Below, one piece after another: positions 25,532 to 34,244 of a stretch of 64,000 nt of DNA. Position 1 is the first letter of the stretch, and each line of letters starts with the position of its first letter. The stretch is taken from positions 3,472,001 through 3,536,000 of the forward strand of contig NZ_OX352321.1 of NCBI RefSeq assembly GCF_947090775.1. Reading direction: 5' to 3'. The DNA comes from Pseudarthrobacter sp. MM222 (GTDB lineage Bacteria; Actinomycetota; Actinomycetes; Actinomycetales; Micrococcaceae). Both the position numbers and the translations under genes were made by a program. The notes under the pieces were generated by a model that saw only the letters and a list, made by a program, of their open reading frames with translations, had not been told where the DNA came from and made no database searches.

Positions 25532-27676
25532 CTAAGCCTTGGCTTCCGTGGGCTGGTTTTCGACAGAGCTGGGGGTGGCGGACGGGATGTCGGTGGACTG
25601 GATTTCGGTGGACTGGGCCTGGATCGCGGTGATGGCAACCGTGTTGACGATGTCCTCGACGGTGCACCCGCGGGAGAGATCGTTCACCGGCTTGCGCAGC
25701 CCCTGCAGCACCGGCCCGACGGCGACGGCCCCGGAGGACTGCTGCACCGCCTTGTACGTGTTGTTGCCGGTGTTCAGGTCCGGGAAGACGAAGACGGTCG
25801 CCTGCCCGGCCACCGAGGAGCCGGGCATCTTGGATTCGGCGATGGCGGCGTCGACTGCGGCGTCGTACTGGATGGGTCCTTCCACCGGGAGGTCCCGGCG
25901 CCGGCTGCGGACCAGCTCGGTGGCCTGCCGCACCTTGTCCACGGCTTCGCCGGTCCCGGAACCACCGGTGGAGTAAGAAAGCATGGCCACGCGCGGCTCC
26001 ACGCCGAACTGCGCGGCGGTCTCGGCGGAGGCCAGGGCGATGTCCGCCAGCTGCTCATCGTTCGGATCCGGGTTCACGGCGCAGTCGCCGTACACCAGCA
26101 CCCGGTCCGGCATCAGCATCAGGAACACAGAAGAGACGATCTTGACGCCTTCGCGGGTTTTCACGAACTCCAGCGCCGGGCGGATGGTGTGGGCAGTGGT
26201 GTGCGCGGCTCCGGACACCATGCCGTCCACCACGCCCAGCTGGACCATCATGGTGCCGAAATAGCTGCCGTCCAGCATGACTTCCTGCGCCTTGGCCAGG
26301 TCCACGCCCTTGTGGGCCCGCAATTTCGCGTATTCCTGCGCGAACCGTTCGCGGAGCTCCGAGGTGGCCGGGTCGATGATGTCGATGCCTGTGAGGTCGA
26401 TGCCCTGGGTGGATGCGACCTCGCGGACCTCGGATTCCCGGCCCAGGACGGTCAGCCCGCAGACGTCGCGGCGGTGCAGGATTTCGGCCGCCCGCAGGAT
26501 CCGGGCATCCTTGCCTTCCGGCAGGACGATGTGCCGGCGTTGCGAGCGGGCCCGCTCGATAAGCTCGTGCAGGAAGCGCAGCGGCGTCATCCGCTCGGGC
26601 CGCGGCAGGTGCAGCCGTTCGATCAATTCGGCCTCGTCCACACGTTTGGACCAGAGGCCCAGGGCTGAAGCCACTTTGCGGCGGTGCCCCGACCAGATTT
26701 CGCTGCGCACCTCGGAGACCCGCTTGGCCGTGACATAGGTATCGTCCCGGGCGGCGAACACCGGAAACGGCGCCTGCGCCAGGAGCGAATAGATGTTGGC
26801 CTCCGGGGCCAGGCCGCCGGTGAGGATGAGCGCGGACGGCACCGGGAACTCGGGCGAGAAGGAGGACGCGAGGCAGGCGACCAGCACGTCCGCCCGGTCG
26901 CCCGGCACAATCACCAGCGCGCCGTCGTCGAGCACGTGCAGGAAGTTGGCAACGCTCATGGCGGCCACCTTGATGGAGTGCACGTCGCGTTCCAGGTCGG
27001 GCAGCCCGGCCACCTGGCCGAGGCCCAGGGCCGCGGCGACCTCACCCGTGGTGGGGCGGGCGATGTCCTCGAGCTCCGGGAGGACATAGACGGGCCGGCC
27101 GCTGCTGCCGGGCCTAACTGCCGCGGCGATGGCGTCGACGGCCGCAGGTTCGGCGCGGTTGACCATGATGGCCAGGAGTGCGCACCTTTCGGCGAGGAGC
27201 TCCTTGCGGGCCACCTCGACGGCGTCAACGGCCTCCGCCACGGTCAGGCCCTTCGCCCCGACGACGGCGACGACGGGTGCGGCCAGGTTGTTCGCGAGCC
27301 GGGCGTTGAGGTCGAACTCGACGGCGGCATCCTGGCCGGTCAGGTCGGTCCCCTCGACGATCACGACGTCACAGTGTCGGGACATCTCGGCGAAAATCTC
27401 CACGCAGCGGGAGTCGATTTCCTCGCGTTTTCCTTCGGCGAGCAGGCCGCGGACCTCGGCGAAGGTCAGCGCGCCGCGGCAGCGGTCGTCGTCGAGGTCG
27501 AACCGGGCCTTCATCAAGGCGACCATGGGGTCCGAGGCAACATCGGAGCCGTTGACCACCGGCTTGAAGAAGCCGATGCGGTCCGCGTGCCGGTGCAGGG
27601 TGTCCGCCAGGCCCAGCGCGACCAGCGACTTTCCCGAGCCCGGAGTGGTCGCACTGACATAGATTCCTTTAGCCAT
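25532..27676 (-). CDS. pta: Phosphate acetyltransferase, long form
   Basis: 714 residues from ATG 27676. An N-terminal P-loop domain (IYVSATTPGSGKSLVALGLADTL) and a middle DRTGG-like domain precede the C-terminal catalytic domain (ARSQRRHIVLPEGKDARILRAAEILHRRDV, MVSGAAHTTAHTIRPALE). It makes acetyl phosphate from acetyl-CoA. This is the long enterobacterial-type architecture, not the short catalytic-only one. It is divergent from paaI across 185 bases that contain a PaaR-type operator. Confidence 0.95.
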   Translation of the reverse strand: MAKGIYVSATTPGSGKSLVALGLADTLHRHADRIGFFKPVVNGSDVASDPMVALMKARFDLDDDRCRGALTFAEVRGLLAEGKREEIDSRCVEIFAEMSRHCDVVIVEGTDLTGQDAAVEFDLNARLANNLAAPVVAVVGAKGLTVAEAVDAVEVARKELLAERCALLAIMVNRAEPAAVDAIAAAVRPGSSGRPVYVLPELEDIARPTTGEVAAALGLGQVAGLPDLERDVHSIKVAAMSVANFLHVLDDGALVIVPGDRADVLVACLASSFSPEFPVPSALILTGGLAPEANIYSLLAQAPFPVFAARDDTYVTAKRVSEVRSEIWSGHRRKVASALGLWSKRVDEAELIERLHLPRPERMTPLRFLHELIERARSQRRHIVLPEGKDARILRAAEILHRRDVCGLTVLGRESEVREVASTQGIDLTGIDIIDPATSELRERFAQEYAKLRAHKGVDLAKAQEVMLDGSYFGTMMVQLGVVDGMVSGAAHTTAHTIRPALEFVKTREGVKIVSSVFLMLMPDRVLVYGDCAVNPDPNDEQLADIALASAETAAQFGVEPRVAMLSYSTGGSGTGEAVDKVRQATELVRSRRRDLPVEGPIQYDAAVDAAIAESKMPGSSVAGQATVFVFPDLNTGNNTYKAVQQSSGAVAVGPVLQGLRKPVNDLSRGCTVEDIVNTVAITAIQAQSTEIQSTDIPSATPSSVENQPTEAKA

Positions 27677-27793
27677 GGCCCGCCCTTTGCTGGAATGTGG
27701 TGCTGCTTCATCCCACCCTACTTTCTCCGGCCGACAAGCCCACACCCGCTCTGCCGTGCCGGGTGCGGTGGCGGCTGCACACCCTGTCTCCTC

Positions 27794-27799
27794 TTGACA
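27794..27799 (+). promoter_or_regulatory. -35 element of the paaI-paaK-paaR unit
   Basis: A consensus TTGACA 17-19 bases before the TTACCT/TACCTA bases at the left end of the operator at 27817. A repressor bound there would cover the -10 region. Confidence 0.55.
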
Positions 27800-27816
27800 G
27801 TGGGCACCCAAATGGG

Positions 27817-27840
27817 ATTACCTAATGAACATTCGGTAAA
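27817..27840. promoter_or_regulatory. Probable PaaR operator of paaI-paaK-paaR
   Basis: A 24-bp dyad with left arm ATTACCTAATG, centre AA and right arm CATTCGGTAAA. Outer arms match the other paa operators; the inner ACCG/CG pair is replaced by AATG/CATT. It overlaps the presumed -10 and ends 21 bases before ATG 27862. Confidence 0.65.
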
Positions 27841-27861
27841 TAAAGCTGGAGGCAATGGCGC

Positions 27862-28413
27862 ATGGCTGAACTGACGATTTCCGGGAACATCCACCCGATC
27901 CTGAAGGACGACTATGCCTCGGAATGGATGGGCATCGAGGTCGTGGCACTGGACGATGGTCACGCCACGGTCCGCATGACCCTCCGGCAGGAAATGCTCA
28001 ACGGCTTCGGTATGGCCCACGGCGGAATGATCTTCGCCTTCGGCGACACCGCCTTCGCGCTGGCGTGCAACCCCGTCAACCCCCTGCCAGGCGAGGACGC
28101 CAACATCACCGTCGCCGCCGGCGTCGACATCAACTTCCTGAAGCCGGCGTTCCGCGGCCAAGTGCTGACCGCCGTCGCAAACCGCCGGGCCAGCACTGGA
28201 CGCAGCGGCTTGTACGACATCCAGATCTACGCCGCCGATCCCGCCCCTCCCGTCCCCGGCGCGGCGCCCCACACCCCCGGGGCCGACACAGCCACGGCTC
28301 CCGCAGCCACCCTACCCGGCCAGCTGCCCGCCGACACCGCCACCGGTGCCGCCGCAGCTGGGGAGCTCATCGCCGAGTTCCGCGGCCGCAGCCGCACCAT
28401 CTCCAAGAAATAG
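27862..28413 (+). CDS. paaI: PaaI hotdog-fold acyl-CoA thioesterase
   Basis: 183 residues. The hotdog active-site strand is FGMAHGGMIFAFGDTAFALACN (49-70), with HGG of the PaaI group. PaaI hydrolyses stalled (hydroxy)phenylacetyl-CoA species and frees CoA. Usual length is about 140; the surplus is an Ala/Pro/Thr-rich insert at about 125-166 placed inside the last beta hairpin (IYAADP...GELIAEFRGRSRTI). GGAGG lies 8 bases before the ATG. First gene of the unit with paaK and paaR. Confidence 0.92.
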   Translation: MAELTISGNIHPILKDDYASEWMGIEVVALDDGHATVRMTLRQEMLNGFGMAHGGMIFAFGDTAFALACNPVNPLPGEDANITVAAGVDINFLKPAFRGQVLTAVANRRASTGRSGLYDIQIYAADPAPPVPGAAPHTPGADTATAPAATLPGQLPADTATGAAAAGELIAEFRGRSRTISKK

Positions 28414-28429
28414 AAACTTAGGACCCCAG

Positions 28430-29758
28430 ATGACCCAAGAAACCGTCGCCGCCACCAGTGATGCCGTCCTGGACCGCGAAGAAACGATCTCCCGCGACGA
28501 GCTCGAGGCGCTGCAGCTCAGCCGCCTGCAGCACACCGTGGCCTACGCGTACGACCGCGTGCCCCTGTACAAGCGCAAGTTCGACGAGACCGGCGTCCAC
28601 CCGACGGACCTTCGCGAGCTCGCCGACCTCGCCAAGTTCCCGTTCACCACGAAGGAAGACCTCCGCCTCGAATACCCCTTCGGCATGTTCGCCGTACCGC
28701 AGCGCGAAGTGGCCCGGATCCACGCCAGCTCCGGCACCACGGGGCGCGCCACCGTGGTCGGGTACACCAAGAAGGACCTCGCTGACTGGGCCAAGCTGGT
28801 GGCGCGTTCGTTCCGCGCTTCCGGGGTCCGTCCCGGCATGAAGGTCCATAACGCCTACGGCTACGGCCTGTTCACCGGCGGTATGGGCGCCCACGCCGGC
28901 GCCGAAGCCCTGGGCTGCACGGTCATCCCCATCTCCGGCGGCCAGACTGAACGCCAAATCACGCTCATCCAGGATTTCGAGCCCGACGTCATCCTGGCCA
29001 CGCCGACGTACCTGCTGACGATTGCCGATGCCATGGTCAAGCAGGGAATCGACCCGGCCTCCACGTCGCTGAAGTACGCCGTGCTCGGCGCCGAACCGTG
29101 GACCGAGGAAATGCGCCACGAGCTGGAAGTGACGATGAACATCAAGGCCTGCGACATCTACGGCCTCTCCGAGGTCATGGGCCCAGGCGTGGCCGGCGAA
29201 GCGGTGGAAACCCAGGACGGCAGCCACATCTGGGAGGACCACTTCCGCCCCGAGATCATTGACGCCTTTAACCCCTCCGTCGTTCTCGGCGACGGAGAGC
29301 ACGGCGAGCTGGTCTTCACCTCGCTCACCAAGGAAGCGCTGCCGATCATCCGGTACCGCACCAAGGACCTCACCCGGCTGTTGCCCGGCACGGCGCGCCC
29401 GGCGCACCGCCGCATGGGCCGGATTACCGGCCGGAGCGACGACATGATCATCTTGCGCGGCGTGAACCTGTTCCCCTCGCAGATCGAGGAGATCGCGCTG
29501 CGCATCCCGGAGCTAAGCCCGCACTTCCAGCTTGAGCTGACGCGCCCTGAGGGCCAGCGCATGGACCAGCTCACGGTGAAGATCGAACGCCGCGAATCCG
29601 TCACCCTGGCGGGAAGCGCCGCGGCGGCCAAAGCGCTCCAGCAGCAAATCAAGATCCAGGTGGGATCGACGTGCCGCGTGGACGTCGTGGAGCCCGGATC
29701 CCTGGAACGGTCCAACGGCAAGCTGCGCCGGATCTACGACCTGCGGCCGAAGGCCTGA
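28430..29758 (+). CDS. paaK: Phenylacetate-CoA ligase
   Basis: 442 residues from ATG 28430. AMP-binding motif ASSGTTGRATVVGYTKKD at about 99-116, then AYGYGLFTGGMGAHAGAE and CDIYGLSEVMGPGVAGE, all diagnostic for PaaK. The C-terminal domain has GRSDDMIILRGVNLFPSQIEE. It activates phenylacetate with ATP and CoA, the entry step of the pathway. It lies 16 bases after paaI and 24 before paaR. Confidence 0.96.
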   Translation: MTQETVAATSDAVLDREETISRDELEALQLSRLQHTVAYAYDRVPLYKRKFDETGVHPTDLRELADLAKFPFTTKEDLRLEYPFGMFAVPQREVARIHASSGTTGRATVVGYTKKDLADWAKLVARSFRASGVRPGMKVHNAYGYGLFTGGMGAHAGAEALGCTVIPISGGQTERQITLIQDFEPDVILATPTYLLTIADAMVKQGIDPASTSLKYAVLGAEPWTEEMRHELEVTMNIKACDIYGLSEVMGPGVAGEAVETQDGSHIWEDHFRPEIIDAFNPSVVLGDGEHGELVFTSLTKEALPIIRYRTKDLTRLLPGTARPAHRRMGRITGRSDDMIILRGVNLFPSQIEEIALRIPELSPHFQLELTRPEGQRMDQLTVKIERRESVTLAGSAAAAKALQQQIKIQVGSTCRVDVVEPGSLERSNGKLRRIYDLRPKA

Positions 29759-29782
29759 ACCGATCGTGAGAAACTAGCCACT

Positions 29783-30388
29783 ATGCCCAGCACAGCAACC
29801 ACCACGAAGCGCGGCCGCCCCGGTTATGACCAGCAGTCGGTGCTGTTGATCGCCGTCGACGTCTTCAACCGCCACGGCTACGACGCCACCTCGATGGGCA
29901 TCCTTGCCGAGAACCTGGGTATCTCCAAGTCCGCGATCTACCACCACGTGCCGTCAAAGGGCGACCTCCTGAAACTTGCCCTGGACCATGCCCTTGGCGG
30001 GCTCGAGGCGATCCTGGACCAGCCCGGGGCCACCACCGGTTCGGCCGATGCGCGGCTGGAGTTCGTGGTCCGCCAGACCATCTCGGTGCTGGTTGAGCGG
30101 CTGCCCTTCGTGACGCTGCTGCTGCGCCTGCGCGGGAACACGGAGATCGAGCGGGACGCGCTGGAACGGCGCCGCACCTTCGACCACAAGGTAGCCGCCC
30201 TGATTTCCGAGGCCCGGGACGAGGGCACGCTCCGCCAGGATATCGACCCCCGCACCGTCACCCGCCTGCTGTTCGGCACCATCAACTCGATCGTCGAGTG
30301 GTACAAGCCCGGCGGCTCGCTGTCCCCGGAAAAGCTGGCCGACGACGTCATCACCATGGCGTTCCACGGCCTGCACGTCCCCCGCTAG
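29783..30388 (+). CDS. paaR: TetR/AcrR family repressor PaaR
   Basis: 201 residues. The N-terminal helix-turn-helix is typical: VLLIAVDVFNRHGYDATSMGILAENLGISKSAIYHHVPSKGDLL. The C-terminal domain would bind an acyl-CoA, by analogy with described actinobacterial and Thermus PaaR proteins that respond to phenylacetyl-CoA. It is cotranscribed with paaI and paaK, which have a PaaR-type dyad over their promoter, so it is probably autoregulated. The same dyad precedes paaA, paaZ and paaJ. Confidence 0.86.
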   Translation: MPSTATTTKRGRPGYDQQSVLLIAVDVFNRHGYDATSMGILAENLGISKSAIYHHVPSKGDLLKLALDHALGGLEAILDQPGATTGSADARLEFVVRQTISVLVERLPFVTLLLRLRGNTEIERDALERRRTFDHKVAALISEARDEGTLRQDIDPRTVTRLLFGTINSIVEWYKPGGSLSPEKLADDVITMAFHGLHVPR

Positions 30389-30456
30389 GCCGGGACCTCC
30401 CCTACCGTCCCCCGGGGCTCATTGACGGCAGCGGGCCGCTGGGCCACGCTGTCAGG

Positions 30457-31302
30457 ATGGCCACCAGATTATCGAAGGTGCTCACCGGCACTTTCCCCCA
30501 GTTGCGTTACGAACCCACTGCCAAAAGGATCCGTGCAAGTCTCGACGGAAAAGTCGTCGTCGATACGGTACGGGCTTGGCTGGTTTGGGAGCCCCGGCGG
30601 GTCACTCCCATCTTTGCCGTGCCGGAGCGGGAGCTGTTGGCGGAACTCGCCCCACCGGCACTGCCGGCGGCTGCTGTCGAGGAGCACGCCTTCGCCCTTC
30701 GGAAAGGGGAGGCCCCAACCTCGCTCGACCCCGGGACGAAGTTTGGCAGGCACACCTGCGCTGGCGAGGAACTCGACGTCGTAACGTCAGCGGCAACGGT
30801 TCCCCGGGGGGCCTTCCGTCCCGAGGACCCGGACCTGGCCGGCTACGTGGTGCTGGATTTCACCTCATTCGACTGGCTCGAGGACGACGAGGAGATCATC
30901 GGCCATCCCCGTGATCCGTTCCACCGCGTCGATATCCGCGCGTCGTCCGCAGCCGTGGAGGTGGCGCTCGACGGCGTGACACTGGCCAAGACGAACTGCG
31001 CGCAGTTGCTCTACGAGACGCTGCTTCCGGTGCGGTACTACATCCCGCCGTCGGATGTGCGGCTGGACCTGATGAAGGAGAGCCCCAAGCGGACCGTTTG
31101 CCCCTACAAGGGCCAGGCGAGTTATTGGAGCTACCCGGCGTCCGGGCAGGGCCTGAACGTCGCATGGAGCTATGACCGGCGGTTCCGCGACGCCGTCCAG
31201 ATCCACGGCCTTATCAGTTTCTTCAACGAGAGAGTGGACCTGAGTGTCGATGGCGTGCTCCAGCCCCGCCCCGTGACGCCGTGGTCCGCCCCACCGAAAT
31301 GA
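30457..31302 (+). CDS. DUF427 domain protein, two-domain form
   Basis: 281 residues from ATG 30457. The C-terminal DUF427 unit has the usual PVRYYIPPSDVRLDLM...KRTVCPYKGQASYWSY...AWSYDRRF segment; a weaker related unit (LRYEPTAKRIRASLDGKVVVDTVRAWLVWEPRRVTPIF) occupies the N-terminal part. The biochemical function of DUF427 proteins is unsettled. Not linked by spacing to paaR (68 bases) and no operator is seen. A perfect hairpin starts at its stop codon. Confidence 0.8.
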   Translation: MATRLSKVLTGTFPQLRYEPTAKRIRASLDGKVVVDTVRAWLVWEPRRVTPIFAVPERELLAELAPPALPAAAVEEHAFALRKGEAPTSLDPGTKFGRHTCAGEELDVVTSAATVPRGAFRPEDPDLAGYVVLDFTSFDWLEDDEEIIGHPRDPFHRVDIRASSAAVEVALDGVTLAKTNCAQLLYETLLPVRYYIPPSDVRLDLMKESPKRTVCPYKGQASYWSYPASGQGLNVAWSYDRRFRDAVQIHGLISFFNERVDLSVDGVLQPRPVTPWSAPPK

Positions 31303-31347
31303 CAGATGACGGCAGTCCGGGGGTCCGGTACTGCCGTCATCTGTCAT
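31299..31347. terminator. 18-bp perfect hairpin at the DUF427 stop codon
   Basis: Bases 31299-31316 (ATGACAGATGACGGCAGT) pair perfectly with 31330-31347 around a 13-base GC-rich loop. It includes the DUF427 TGA and lies before the convergent VOC gene. Probably a bidirectional terminator, although no T-run follows. Confidence 0.65.
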
Positions 31348-31386
31348 CCCGCGTAACTGGCGCCTGCTCGCTTCCAGCAGCCGGGT

Positions 31387-31794
31387 TCAGAGCTGGTAAT
31401 CCGCCTGCGTGGTGATGTTCTCGTGCACGCAGAGAATGTTGTGCTCCGAATCCATAAACCAGGCGCACTTCTCCGAATCTGTTGTACAAATGTGGTTCTC
31501 GGTCTTGAGGTCCGGGAGGTCGTAGTCCTGGAACCGGACTCCCTTGGATTCCATCTCCTGGACTGTCTTCTCAATCTCACTGACTTCGAAGCTCAGGGCG
31601 GTGTGCTCGGAATGCTTTCCGTCCCTGACCGGCATGAGCTGCAGCATGGGGCCGTCGCCGCTGCCGAATAGTTCGCTCCCATCGTCCGCCACTCCACGGT
31701 GCGGGAGACCGAGCGTCTCTGCATAGAAACGCCGCGCGCGTTCTGCATCATCGACTGGCAGGACTGTTGTGGCTTTGTTGAGTACTAGGGTCAT
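31387..31794 (-). CDS. VOC (glyoxalase/bleomycin-resistance) superfamily protein
   Basis: 135 residues from ATG 31794, preceded by a strong AGGAGGT; the start 7 codons upstream has no such site. One beta-alpha-beta-beta-beta repeat pair: TTVLPVDDAERARRFYAETLGLPHR and TALSFEVSEIEKTVQEMESKGVRF, ending FMDSEHNILCVHEN with the metal-site Glu. Substrate unknown. Confidence 0.85.
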   Translation of the reverse strand: MTLVLNKATTVLPVDDAERARRFYAETLGLPHRGVADDGSELFGSGDGPMLQLMPVRDGKHSEHTALSFEVSEIEKTVQEMESKGVRFQDYDLPDLKTENHICTTDSEKCAWFMDSEHNILCVHENITTQADYQL

Positions 31795-31883
31795 TTCGCC
31801 ACCTCCTACGATCAAGATTTTACGCCGGGGCGGGGTGGAAAGAGCCTGCTACTTGCGCCCCCGAACAGGCGACGCACCCTCTG

Positions 31884-31967
31884 CCCCCTCTTTGGTTGCT
31901 CTATCACTCGTGGCTGCCATTCCGGCGTTTTGGCAGCCACGAGTGATAGAGCAACGGGAGGGGGGTC
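31884..31967. terminator. 25-bp perfect hairpin downstream of paaZ
   Basis: Bases 31895-31919 (GTTGCTCTATCACTCGTGGC and on to CTGCCA) pair perfectly with 31931-31955 around an 11-base loop. An outer CCCCCTC (31884-31890) can pair with GAGGGGG (from 31958). It lies 8 bases beyond the paaZ stop and upstream of the VOC gene. Confidence 0.65.
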
Positions 31968-31974
31968 CGGAGAG

Positions 31975-34086
31975 CTATTTCTCCACGAGGGTCAGGACGT
32001 CGTAGGTCGCCACGATTTCGTCGTTCTGGTTGGTCAGGACGGCGTCCCAGGCCACCTCACCGTATTCGTCGGTCTCGCGCGGGGTGATCTTCTTGGCCGT
32101 CAGGGTGACCCGGATGGAGTCGCCGGCGGCCACCGGGGTGATGAAGCGCAGGTTTTCCAGGCCGTAGTTGGCCAGGACAGGGCCCGGTGCGGGCTCCACG
32201 AAGAGTCCGGCGCCCCAGGCCAGCAGCAGGTAGCCGTGCGCCACGATGCCCGGGAAGAACGGGTTGGCCGCTGCCGCCTCCTGGTTGGTGTGGGCGTAGA
32301 AGGTGTCACCGGTGGAGTTAGCGAACTTCGTGATCTCCTCCAGGGAGACTTCGCGCAGCTCGGAGCGGATGGCGTCGCCGATGTGCAGCGTGCTCAGGGA
32401 CTTCCGGAACGGGTGCAGGCCTTCCGTGTCCAGGGTGAAGTTGCGGTCCGCACCGGTATGCCAGACGCCCGTGACGGCGGTCAGCATGTTCGGGGAGCCC
32501 TGGATGGCGGTGCGCTGCATGTGGTGCATGACCGAGCGGATGCCGCCAAGCTCCTCGCCTCCGCCGGCGCGGCCCGGACCGCCGTGGACCAGGTGCGGGA
32601 CCGGTGAGCCGTGGCCGGTGGAGCTGCGGGCATCCTCGCGGTTGAGCATCAGGACACGGCCGTGGTGGGCGGCGATGCCTGTGACGAGTTCACGGGCCAC
32701 GTCCGGGTCGTTGGTGCAGACCGAGGCGACCAGGGAGCCGCCGCCCCGGGCGGCGAGGCGGACGGCGTCGGCCAGGTCCGTATAGCCGATCACCGAGGAC
32801 ACGGGGCCGAATGCTTCAAGCGAATGGACCTCTTCGGCTTCCGGATCGGCCCAGCTCAGCAGCACGGGGGACATAAAGGCGCCGTCCTCGACAACGCCCA
32901 CCGTCCCGTCGGTGGAGGTGACCTTCGGCGAATCGAGCGTGCCGTACGCGAGTTCACCGCCGGCGTCGAGCATGGTCTGGACGGCCGCGCGGACGTCGGC
33001 GAGCTGCTCGCGGGAGGCCAGGGCACCCATGGTGACCCCCTCGGCGCGGGGGTCGCCCAGCACGACGCGTTCCCGGATCCGCGCCCCGACGGCGGCAACG
33101 ACGTCGGATACCAGTTCCTGCGGCACGATCGCGCGGCGGATGGAGGTGCACTTCTGGCCGGCCTTGGCCGTCATCTCGGTGACGAGGGACTTGACGAAGG
33201 CGTCGAATTCCGGCGTGCCCTTGACGGCATCCGGGCCCAGGATCGCGGCGTTGAGCGAGTCGGTTTCGGAGGTGAAGCGGACCCCGCCCTGGACCACGTT
33301 GGCGTGGGACTTGAGCGTGTTCGCAGTGGACGCGGAGCCGGTGAAGGCCACGAGGTCTCGGTAGTCGAGGTGGTCCAGCAAGGTGCGGACGGACCCCGAG
33401 ATCAGCTGCAGCGAGCCCTTGGGCAGGATGCCGGACTCGTCGATGGCCTTGACCACGGCCGCGGCCACGTAGCCGGTGGGGGTGGCGGGCTTGACGATGG
33501 TCGGCACACCGGCGAGGAAGGCCGGGGCGAGCTTCTCGAGCATGCCCCAGACCGGGAAGTTGAAGGCATTGATCTGCACGGCCACGCCGGGGATGCGCGT
33601 GTAGATGTGCTCGCCGGCGAAGGAGCCGTCCTTGGACAACACCTCCATGGGGCCGTCCACCACCACCTGGGAGTTGGGAAGCTCACGCCGGCCCTTGGAG
33701 CCGAAGGTGAAGAGCACGCCGATGCCGCCGTCGATGTCGATCATCGAGTCGATCTTCGTGGCGCCGGTCTGGGCCGAAAGAGCGTAGAACTCGTCGCGGC
33801 GGCCGTTGAGGTACTGCGCCAGCTCCTTGAGTTTGAGCGCGCGCTGGTGGAAGGTCAACTTGCCCAGTCCCGCCTGCCCGGTGGAGCGTCCGTAGTCGAC
33901 GACGGCGCCGAGGTCGAGCCCTTCGGTGCTCACCCTGGCCAGGAGTTCGCCGGTACTTGCGTCGAGGACGGGAGACGCACCCGCCGCGGAGCCGGCCTCG
34001 GGAGTCCACCAGGAATCCCGAATGAAACTGGGAACGATGTCGACAGTGTCTACTGTGGATTCCGGGGCAGTTGCAGTGGTGGTCAT
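31975..34086 (-). CDS. paaZ: Bifunctional oxepin-CoA hydrolase / 3-oxo-5,6-dehydrosuberyl-CoA semialdehyde dehydrogenase
   Basis: 703 residues, full length. The N-terminal aldehyde dehydrogenase has its catalytic Cys in AGQKCTSIRRAIV. The C-terminal MaoC-like hydratase (about 545-703) has the D...H pair in STGDTFYAHTNQEAA and IVAHGYLLLAWGAGLF. It opens the oxepin ring and oxidises the resulting aldehyde. A GGAAGGACCC ribosome site precedes ATG 34086. It is divergent from a second thioesterase across a shared PaaR-type dyad, not cotranscribed with the epoxidase genes. Confidence 0.95.
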   Translation of the reverse strand: MTTTATAPESTVDTVDIVPSFIRDSWWTPEAGSAAGASPVLDASTGELLARVSTEGLDLGAVVDYGRSTGQAGLGKLTFHQRALKLKELAQYLNGRRDEFYALSAQTGATKIDSMIDIDGGIGVLFTFGSKGRRELPNSQVVVDGPMEVLSKDGSFAGEHIYTRIPGVAVQINAFNFPVWGMLEKLAPAFLAGVPTIVKPATPTGYVAAAVVKAIDESGILPKGSLQLISGSVRTLLDHLDYRDLVAFTGSASTANTLKSHANVVQGGVRFTSETDSLNAAILGPDAVKGTPEFDAFVKSLVTEMTAKAGQKCTSIRRAIVPQELVSDVVAAVGARIRERVVLGDPRAEGVTMGALASREQLADVRAAVQTMLDAGGELAYGTLDSPKVTSTDGTVGVVEDGAFMSPVLLSWADPEAEEVHSLEAFGPVSSVIGYTDLADAVRLAARGGGSLVASVCTNDPDVARELVTGIAAHHGRVLMLNREDARSSTGHGSPVPHLVHGGPGRAGGGEELGGIRSVMHHMQRTAIQGSPNMLTAVTGVWHTGADRNFTLDTEGLHPFRKSLSTLHIGDAIRSELREVSLEEITKFANSTGDTFYAHTNQEAAAANPFFPGIVAHGYLLLAWGAGLFVEPAPGPVLANYGLENLRFITPVAAGDSIRVTLTAKKITPRETDEYGEVAWDAVLTNQNDEIVATYDVLTLVEK

Positions 34087-34133
34087 CGTTGACGGGTCCT
34101 TCCAACGCGGGGCAAGATCAACACGGCCAGAAC

Positions 34134-34157
34134 ATTACTGACCGTCCGTTCGGTAAT
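34134..34157. promoter_or_regulatory. Probable PaaR operator between paaZ and the second thioesterase
   Basis: The best-preserved dyad: left arm ATTACTGACCG, centre TC, right arm CGTTCGGTAAT. The terminal TAAT sequences on each strand can serve as divergent -10 boxes (TAATAT at 34154-34159 for the rightward gene), so one bound repressor would block both promoters. Confidence 0.72.
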
Positions 34158-34244
34158 ATGTCTACAGTACATGAATGAGGCCTGCCGCACACTAGTTGGG
34201 GCAGCACAGACCGGCCTGAGCCATCCGGCCACAAAGGAGAAGCC

